64,000 bases of DNA from Sphingomicrobium sp. GTDB taxonomy: Bacteria > Pseudomonadota > Alphaproteobacteria > Sphingomonadales > Sphingomonadaceae. Every line of letters begins with the position of its first letter. Within the stretch, counting starts at the first letter, position 1. Both the position numbers and the translations under genes were made by a program. Below the pieces are notes generated by a model, which was not told the origin of the DNA, made no database searches, and saw nothing but the letters and a program-made list of their open reading frames with translations. The DNA lies in assembly GCA_030447545.1 (NCBI GenBank), contig JAUJOV010000002.1:62001-126000 (forward strand), read 5' to 3'. Positions 57,160 through 64,000 of the stretch are shown here, one piece after another.

Positions 57160-58274
57160 TCTACCTCGACTATCAGGCGACGACGCCCGTCGCGCCCGAA
57201 GCGGCCGAGGCGATGCGGCCGTGGGTCGAGGCGCAGTTCGCCAACCCGCACTCTCCGTCACGGTGGGGCCGCGAGGCGGCGGCGGCCATCGAGGTCGCGC
57301 GCGGGCAGGTCGAACGCGCGATCGGCCTTGAGGGCGGGAGCCTCGCCTTCACCGCAAGCGCGACCGAGGCGATCAACTGGGCGCTCAAGGGCACGCTCGA
57401 GAAGGCCCCGCAGGGCCGCAGCCGAATCGTTACCGTCGCCAGCGAGCATGCGGCGGTGCTCGACACGTGCGACTGGCTCGAGGGGCGTGGCTGCGACGTC
57501 ACTCGCCTGGCGGTCGGACGCGACGGGCTGATCGACCTCGCCGACGTCGAGGCAGTCCTGGACGACCGCGTGGCCATGGTGGCCGTGATGCTGGTCAACA
57601 ACGAGATCGGCGTGATCCAGCCGGTCGGCGAGGTCGCGCGGCTCGCACGCGAAGCCGGCGCGGTGATGCTGTGCGACGCGGTCCAGGCGCTTGGTCGAGT
57701 CGCCATCCCCGAGGGAGCGGACCTGGTCGCGGTCTCGGCGCACAAGATCCACGGGCCGAAGGGCATCGCGGCCTTGTGGATGCGCGAAGGCGCCGAGCCG
57801 GCGCCTTTGCTCCACGGCGGCGGACAGGAGAGGGGGCTGCGCTCGGGGACGATGGCGCCGGCACTGTGCGCCGGCTTCGGAGCAGCGGCGAGGCTTGCGG
57901 CCGTCCGGTTCGAGGAGGACGCGGCTCATGTCGAGCGGCTGTGGGATTCGGCGCTTGCCAAGCTCAGCCCCGGCTGGACCGTCAACGGCAGCACCGAGCG
58001 GCGTCATCGCGGCAACCTCAGCATCCGGCGCGAGGGCCTCGATGCCGCGCGGCTGATCGCCGACCTTCGCGACGTCGCCTTTTCGCTCGGCTCCGCGTGC
58101 GCGAGCGGCTCGGGCCGGCCAAGTCACGTGCTTCGAGCGATCGGACTTTCGGACGCGCAAGCGCGCTCGTCGATCCGCCTGGGCTTCGGCCGCTACACGA
58201 GCGAGGAGGAGCTGGTCTCGGCAGTGGGCCGGATCGACGCTGAAGCGCGTGCCCAGCAGGGGCTCGCCGCGTGA
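57156..58274 (+). CDS. Cysteine desulfurase, second of the pair
   Basis: 372 residues, clean. MIYLDYQATTPVAPEAAEAM, NPHSPSRWGREAAAAIEVAR, FTASATEAINWALKG, MLVNNEIGVIQPVGEVARLA, CDAVQAL and the PLP Lys in SAHKIHGPKGIAALW are all present. GTMAPALCAGFGAA and the active Cys in FSLGSACASGSGRPSHVLRA follow. It differs clearly from its neighbour, so it is not a recent duplicate. It is coupled on both sides by 4-base overlaps, giving a three-gene unit with the ferredoxin. Confidence 0.95.
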   Translation: MIYLDYQATTPVAPEAAEAMRPWVEAQFANPHSPSRWGREAAAAIEVARGQVERAIGLEGGSLAFTASATEAINWALKGTLEKAPQGRSRIVTVASEHAAVLDTCDWLEGRGCDVTRLAVGRDGLIDLADVEAVLDDRVAMVAVMLVNNEIGVIQPVGEVARLAREAGAVMLCDAVQALGRVAIPEGADLVAVSAHKIHGPKGIAALWMREGAEPAPLLHGGGQERGLRSGTMAPALCAGFGAAARLAAVRFEEDAAHVERLWDSALAKLSPGWTVNGSTERRHRGNLSIRREGLDAARLIADLRDVAFSLGSACASGSGRPSHVLRAIGLSDAQARSSIRLGFGRYTSEEELVSAVGRIDAEARAQQGLAA

Positions 58275-58606
58275 TCAAAGTGCGTTTCCTGCGTCCCGAC
58301 GGCACGCTCGACAAGGAGGTCGAGGCAAGGCCCGGCCAGCGGCTGCTCGACGTCGCCTGGGCCGCGGGCCAGCCGCTCGAAGGCGCGTGCGAGGGCGTGA
58401 TGGCCTGCTCGACCTGCCATGTGATCGTCGACAGGAAGGATTTCGGGAAGCTTGCGCCGGCGGGCGACGAGGAAGAGGACCTGCTCGACCTCGCCGCTCA
58501 CGCGACGCGCACGTCGCGCCTTGCGTGCCAGATCATCCTCTCGGAGGAGCTGGAGTCGCTGAGCGTGCGCATCCCCGCCGGCGCGCGCAACTGGCTCTAC
58601 GGTTAG
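58271..58606 (+). CDS. fdx: 2Fe-2S ferredoxin (ISC/adrenodoxin type)
   Basis: 111 residues from a GTG that overlaps the preceding stop. The cluster ligands are in CEGVMACSTCHVIV (Cx5Cx2C), with the fourth Cys in TSRLACQIIL. The spacing is that of adrenodoxin/ISC ferredoxins, not plant-type ones. It probably donates electrons during cluster assembly with the two desulfurases. No scaffold (IscU/SufU) gene is in the window. Confidence 0.95.
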   Translation: MIKVRFLRPDGTLDKEVEARPGQRLLDVAWAAGQPLEGACEGVMACSTCHVIVDRKDFGKLAPAGDEEEDLLDLAAHATRTSRLACQIILSEELESLSVRIPAGARNWLYG

Positions 58607-58639
58607 CTTGCGGGACAGGGGCTTTGGGCCCATATGCGC

Positions 58640-58734
58640 CGCGGGAGTCGGGCGGACGAAGCAGTCGCCAACCTGGTCAGGTCCGGAAGGAAGCAGCCAC
58701 AACGACACCGCATCGGGTCGTTCCGGCTCCCACC
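58640..58734 (+). ncRNA. ffs: 4.5S RNA of the signal recognition particle (bacterial small SRP RNA)
   Basis: The invariant apical domain GTCCGGAAGGAAGCAGCC (58681-58698) follows CCAACCTGGTCAG. GGGAG at 58643 pairs with CTCCC at 58727-58731, closing a rod of about 90 bases with further pairing inside (GGGCGGACGA with TCGTTCCGG). It binds Ffh and FtsY for co-translational membrane targeting. It lies between fdx and dnaX; the ends are estimated from pairing. Confidence 0.93.
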
Positions 58735-58772
58735 GCTCGCAATGCCTAGCGGCACACCCTAAACCAAGGCTG

Positions 58773-60392
58773 ATGGACGACACCGAATCGCCGGGGCTCG
58801 GCCTCGACCTTCCCGAGGTCCCGCAGAAGCAGAGCGCATCCCCGTACCGGGTGCTCGCGCGCAAGTACCGGCCGCAGAAATTCTCCGAGCTGATCGGCCA
58901 GGACGCGATGGTGAAGACGCTCGCCAACGCGATCGAACGCGGGCGGATCGCTCATGCCTTCCTGCTCACCGGGGTGCGCGGCGTCGGCAAGACCTCGACC
59001 GCCCGGCTGGTCGCCAAGGCGCTCAACTGCGTCGGCCCAGGCGGGCAGGGCGGCCCGACCATCGACCCGTGCGGCACGTGCGAGCAATGCCGCGCGATCG
59101 CCGAGGGGCGACATATCGATGTGATCGAAATGGACGCCGCATCACACACGGGTGTGGATGACGTGCGCGAAATTATCGACGCAGTGCGCTACGCGTCGGT
59201 GAGCGCTCGCTACAAGATCTACATCATCGACGAGGTCCACATGCTGTCGAAGAACGCTTTCAATGCGTTGCTCAAGACGCTTGAGGAGCCGCCCGAGCAT
59301 GTGAAGTTCCTGTTCGCGACGACCGAGGTCGACAAGGTGCCGCTCACCGTATTGTCGCGCTGCCAGCGCTTCGACCTGCGCCGCATTCCCGCCGAGCGGC
59401 TCGCCGACCATTTCGCAGAGGTGTCCCGCGCCGAAGGGGTCGAGGTCGAGGAGGACGCGCTCAGGATGATCGCCCGAGCGGCCGAAGGCTCGGCGCGCGA
59501 CGGCCTGTCGATCCTCGACCAGGCGATCGCCCATGGCGGCGGGCGAGTGACCGCCGACCAGGTTCGCGACATGCTCGGGCTCGCCGACCGCGGCCGGATC
59601 CGCCGCCTGCTCGACCATGTGCTGTCCGGCGATGCTTCGGCGACCCTGGCCGACCTCGACGAGGCGCACGACCTCGGCGTGGATCCGGCCTCGCTCCTGC
59701 GCGGCCTGATGGAGGAGCTTCACCTCGCCACCCGCGCCAAGGCCGGGGCAGCGGCGGACGCATTGCCGGCCGAGCAGCGCGAATCCGCCGACCGGCTCGC
59801 GGCGCAGCTCAGCTGGGGGCAGGTCCACCGCGTGTGGCAGATGCTCCTGAAGGGCCTGTCCGACGTCGAGGTCGCGCCAATCCCGAGCGAAGCCGCGGCG
59901 ATGGCGCTGCTTCGGCTGATCCACGCCGCCGACCTGCCGGATCCCGCTTCGGTGCTCGCGCGCCTGTCGGGCGAGGTGGCCGCGTCTCCCGCGGCTTCCG
60001 CAGGGCCTGCAACGTCGGCCGGTGCGACCGCTCGTCTGCCGGACGACTTCGCGGGGCTCGTGAAGCTCGTGGACGACAGCGGCAAGCGGATCCTCGCCCA
60101 GCAGCTTCACGACCAGGTCGGGGTCGTGCGCTACGCCCCGCCGGAGGTGGTGCTGAAGCCCTCGCGACCGCTTGGGCACGACTGGCCGCGCGATCTGTCC
60201 GCCGTCCTCAAGGCGATCACCGGGATCAGCTGGCAGGTCTCGCTTTCGGAACTGCCCGGCGAGCCTTCGCTGCTCGACCAGGAGCGAATCGCCGAGGAGC
60301 GCGTACGGTCAGAAGTGCTTGCCGACCCGACCGTGCGCGCCGCGTTCGAATCCTTCCCCGAGGCGACCCTCGAATCCTTCACGAAAGGCTGA
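58773..60392 (+). CDS. dnaX: DNA polymerase III subunits gamma and tau
   Basis: 539 residues, clean. The clamp-loader AAA+ domain shows SPYRVLARKYRPQKFSELIG, Walker A GVRGVGKTSTARLVAKALNC, the zinc module CGTCEQCRAI with its partners, MDAASHTGVDDVREIIDAV, Walker B YIIDEVHMLS and FLFATTEVDKVPLTVLSRCQ. A shorter tau C-terminus follows (ISWQVSLSELPGEPSLLDQE). It loads the sliding clamp and couples the replisome. It is preceded by ffs and followed by ybaB, the same order as in many Gram-positive bacteria. Confidence 0.97.
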   Translation: MDDTESPGLGLDLPEVPQKQSASPYRVLARKYRPQKFSELIGQDAMVKTLANAIERGRIAHAFLLTGVRGVGKTSTARLVAKALNCVGPGGQGGPTIDPCGTCEQCRAIAEGRHIDVIEMDAASHTGVDDVREIIDAVRYASVSARYKIYIIDEVHMLSKNAFNALLKTLEEPPEHVKFLFATTEVDKVPLTVLSRCQRFDLRRIPAERLADHFAEVSRAEGVEVEEDALRMIARAAEGSARDGLSILDQAIAHGGGRVTADQVRDMLGLADRGRIRRLLDHVLSGDASATLADLDEAHDLGVDPASLLRGLMEELHLATRAKAGAAADALPAEQRESADRLAAQLSWGQVHRVWQMLLKGLSDVEVAPIPSEAAAMALLRLIHAADLPDPASVLARLSGEVAASPAASAGPATSAGATARLPDDFAGLVKLVDDSGKRILAQQLHDQVGVVRYAPPEVVLKPSRPLGHDWPRDLSAVLKAITGISWQVSLSELPGEPSLLDQERIAEERVRSEVLADPTVRAAFESFPEATLESFTKG

Positions 60393-60397
60393 CCCCC

Positions 60398-60730
60398 ATG
60401 CCCAGCAACCTCGCCCTCGAGCAGATCATGCAGATGGCGCAGAACGCGCAAAGCGAACTGCAGAAAGCGACCCAGAACCTCGAGAGCATCGAGGTCGAGG
60501 GCGCTTCGGGCGGCGGGATGGTCAAGGTCCGCGCGACCGCCAAGGGCACGATCCTCGGCGTGTCGATCGACGAAAGCCTGCTTCAACCATCCGAGAAGAC
60601 GATGGTCGAGGACCTGGTGGCGGCGGCGATCAACGATGCGCGCGCCAAGGCCGACCAGGCCGCCAATGCCGAGATGCAGAAGGTGACCAGCGGCCTTCCG
60701 CTCCCGCCCGGGATGAAGCTGCCTTTCTAG
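60398..60730 (+). CDS. YbaB/EbfC nucleoid-associated protein
   Basis: 110 residues, starting 5 bases after the dnaX stop. LEQIMQMAQNAQSELQKATQ and a long helix lead to VEGASGGGMVKVRATAKGTI, ESLLQPSEKTMVEDLVAAAI and GLPLPPGMKLPF. YbaB proteins form a tweezer-like dimer that binds DNA. The dnaX-ybaB-recR order is frequent; recR is not here. Confidence 0.95.
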   Translation: MPSNLALEQIMQMAQNAQSELQKATQNLESIEVEGASGGGMVKVRATAKGTILGVSIDESLLQPSEKTMVEDLVAAAINDARAKADQAANAEMQKVTSGLPLPPGMKLPF

Positions 60731-60848
60731 CTGGCAGCCACGAGCTTGCGCGCAAGACGGTCGGGCGCGACTAGGCTGGAATTCCGCGCGGCCTTGGCCT
60801 AACTGCGCGGCCAACTTCCACTCACTTGCCAAGGACATCCGCGCCGTC

Positions 60849-62528
<1,680 letters not shown>

Positions 62529-62547
62529 GTCGCGCGCAACGACGTCA

Positions 62548-62566
62548 CACAGGCTCCACGCCTGTG
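62548..62566. terminator. Hairpin between convergent ettA and PAS gene
   Basis: CACAGGC and GCCTGTG form a perfect 7-bp stem with a 5-base loop, 20 bases after the ettA stop. There is no T-run on either side. It is probably a shared terminator of the two convergent genes. Confidence 0.5.
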
Positions 62567-62602
62567 GCGCAGCTTATCAGGAACTCACCTGCGGGGCTGG
62601 GT

Positions 62603-63163
62603 TCAGGCGGCGTGCAGGGCGGCGGCCGTCGCTTCGTAGCCGCCAGCCATTGATCGCAGGATTTCGCCCGCTTCACGATCGGTCGTCGCATTCGCGAGGC
62701 GGCGGCGACGGCGCGCCTGATCCTTTAGCGCGCTGGCTTGCTCGACGCTGATGTCCACGAGCATGTTGACCGCGCCGGTGAGATTGCCCTCGGCGTTGAA
62801 CAGCGGAGTGGGGTAGGGGCGCAACGCGACGCGGCTTCCGTCGGGGCGCATTGCGATGCCGACCTTCTGGCGGATCGGCTGCCTGGTCTTGATGGCCATC
62901 GCCATGGGGCATTGGTCGTGGGGCAGGAACTCGCCGTCCATCGTGTAGAGGCGCCAGGTCACGCACCATCGGTCCTTGCCGAGCTCGGGCTCGCGGCCGG
63001 CAACATCGACACAGGCGCGGTTCCAATAGGTGACCTGGCCTTGCGCGTCCGTGGTGTAGATCGGCACGGGAAGCTGGTCGAGGACAGCCGCAAAGCCGTC
63101 GCCGCCCCTCAGCGCAGTCAGCGCAGTGTCGAGCAGGTCTTCAGGTCGGCTGGAATCCAGCAT
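62603..63163 (-). CDS. PAS-domain sensory protein
   Basis: 186 residues from ATG 63163. A PAS fold at about 25-140: LDQLPVPIYTTDAQGQVTYW, NRACVDVAGREPELG, RLYTMDGEFLPHDQCPMAMA, RPDGSRVALRPYPTPLFNAE and GAVNMLVDISVEQASAL. The tail is a basic helix (KDQARRRRRLANATTD) without a recognisable kinase or cyclase domain, so output must go through a partner. An in-frame ATG at 63205 is also possible. Confidence 0.85.
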   Translation of the reverse strand: MLDSSRPEDLLDTALTALRGGDGFAAVLDQLPVPIYTTDAQGQVTYWNRACVDVAGREPELGKDRWCVTWRLYTMDGEFLPHDQCPMAMAIKTRQPIRQKVGIAMRPDGSRVALRPYPTPLFNAEGNLTGAVNMLVDISVEQASALKDQARRRRRLANATTDREAGEILRSMAGGYEATAAALHAA

Positions 63164-63302
63164 CACAATTCTTGGTCCACCCCACGTGCTGACGTGGCTG
63201 TTCAACAGGCGCCTTCCGTGGAGGTTCCTTACATATGTTTAGAGAATTGTTCGGTATTGGACCTGTGTCGGCCAGGCAACAGTTCGGGTCCGGGTCGGCT
63301 CC

Positions 63303-64000
63303 CTATCGCAGCCGTTTGACCAGCAGGCCACCGTCAGAAGTGGTCCGTACGTCGAAGTTCGGAACCGCCCGGATCAAATCCGACAGGCGCGTGAAGCCGT
63401 AGTTTCGCACAGCGAAGCTCGACACGGCAGTGGCCCGCTGCCCGAGTTCGGATAAGGACGCATAGCCTTCCTCGTCCCGCTTCGACGCCTTGTAGGCACT
63501 GCCCAGAAGCTCGATCAGCTCCTCGTCGACCCCGTGCTGAAGGGCGGTGTCGGCAGGCTGCTCGGCCGCTGGCGTCTCATCCGAGAGGTGAAGCGCGGCC
63601 ACGTCGAAGAAGCGGGTGCAGGCCTGTCGGAAACCGAGCGGAGTCTTGGCCGTGCCGAAGCCATAGACCGGCAGGCCTTCCTCGCGGATCCTTTGCGCGA
63701 GCGGCAGGAAGTCGCTGTCGCTCGACATGATGCCGAACCCGTCGACATGGCCGCGGTAGAGCAGGTCCATTGCGTCGATCGTCATGCGCATGTCGGTCGC
63801 GCTCTTGCCCTTGGCGACGTCGAACTGCTGCATCGGCACGATCGAGTGGATCCCGGTCAGCTGGCCCCAGCCCTTGAGGCTGCTCTTGGCCCAGTTGCCG
63901 TAGGCGCGGCGGATGTTGATCGTTCCCAGCTCGCCCAGCACGAGGAGCACGTCGTCGAGATGCTCGGGGCTCGCATTGTCGGCGTCGATGAGCAGGGCGA
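63303..64000 (-). CDS. NYN-domain RNase-like protein, N-terminus beyond the window
   Basis: The frame is open to the right edge, so the start is missing. The visible 232 codons begin LLIDADNASPEHLDDVLLVL, the acidic first motif of the NYN (PIN-like) nuclease fold. RRAYGNWAKSSLKGWGQL, KGKSATDMRMTIDAMDLLYR and FGIMSSDSDFLPLAQRIREE with the other acidic residues follow. A C-terminal OST-HTH/LOTUS-like RNA-binding domain (YASLSELGQRATAVSSFAVR; YGFTRLSDLIRAVPNFDVR) closes it. This LabA-like architecture is common in bacteria; the RNA targets are unknown. Confidence 0.9.
   Translation of the reverse strand, partial: ALLIDADNASPEHLDDVLLVLGELGTINIRRAYGNWAKSSLKGWGQLTGIHSIVPMQQFDVAKGKSATDMRMTIDAMDLLYRGHVDGFGIMSSDSDFLPLAQRIREEGLPVYGFGTAKTPLGFRQACTRFFDVAALHLSDETPAAEQPADTALQHGVDEELIELLGSAYKASKRDEEGYASLSELGQRATAVSSFAVRNYGFTRLSDLIRAVPNFDVRTTSDGGLLVKRLR

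Overview
The window is GC-rich DNA that looks like an alphaproteobacterium of the Sphingomonadales (Sphingomonas-like). The inference rests on family content and gene order: dnaG-rpoD next to a yqeY-type gene, carA-carB-greA, a DUF4170 gene beside small envelope-helix proteins, pyruvate dehydrogenase E1 beta with a fused lipoyl domain, and a deoxyhypusine-synthase-like gene beside a type III PLP decarboxylase. No rRNA is present to confirm it.

A data-quality point governs the reading. Many universally essential genes (rpoD, dnaG, carA, carB, gyrA, ispE) are broken by scattered single-base indels, while neighbours such as eno, pdhB, dnaX, ettA and the M28 peptidase read cleanly. Damage clusters at about 1.9-3.1, 7.8-14.2, 26.5-27.8, 33.6-35.6 and 44.2-54.0 kb. 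I treat these as sequence errors, not gene decay, and give the span of the inferred intact gene.

Layout. 0-5 kb: a membrane-protein fragment, a Tyr/Gly-rich secreted protein, a PQQ dehydrogenase with a cupredoxin lipoprotein, and an SGNH-esterase lipoprotein. 5-7.2 kb: a less GC-rich accessory patch with a gene split by an amber codon, an orphan ORF, a tRNA-Arg-like gene carrying about 30 extra bases in its anticodon loop, and a winged-helix protein. 7.2-11.6 kb: the macromolecular-synthesis cluster yqeY, dnaG, rpoD on the minus strand. 11.7-17.7 kb: carA, a small lipoprotein, carB, greA, rhomboid. 17.7-19.7 kb: five envelope-associated minus-strand genes. 19.8-25.2 kb: eno, a repeat-bracketed DUF559 gene, ftsB, pdhA, pdhB and a squalene/phytoene-synthase-like gene. 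25.3-31.4 kb: EF-hand protein, BLUF photosensor, trmFO, DUF488, GH43, amidohydrolase-NTF2 fusion, host-attachment-like protein. 31.5-37.2 kb: gyrA, a histidine kinase, two tRNAs and an ABM gene among palindromic repeats. 37.2-43 kb: lipoprotein, M28 peptidase, radical SAM protein, OsmC, lytic transglycosylase, uracil-DNA-glycosylase-like protein. 43-50 kb: ETF-QO, TPR protein, ispE, nnr, rlmD, MAPEG. 50-54.8 kb: a putative polyamine pair, threonine dehydratase-like and a methyltransferase. 54.8-64 kb: small ORFs, hydrolase, two cysteine desulfurases with a ferredoxin, 4.5S RNA, dnaX, ybaB, ettA, a PAS protein and a truncated NYN protein.

The items most worth a second look are the tRNA-like gene at 6.3 kb, the polyamine pair at 50-52.7 kb, and the terminator-like hairpin whose 3' arm contains the likely ribosome-binding site of the MAPEG gene at 50.2 kb. 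No CRISPR array, complete insertion sequence or classical defence system was found.
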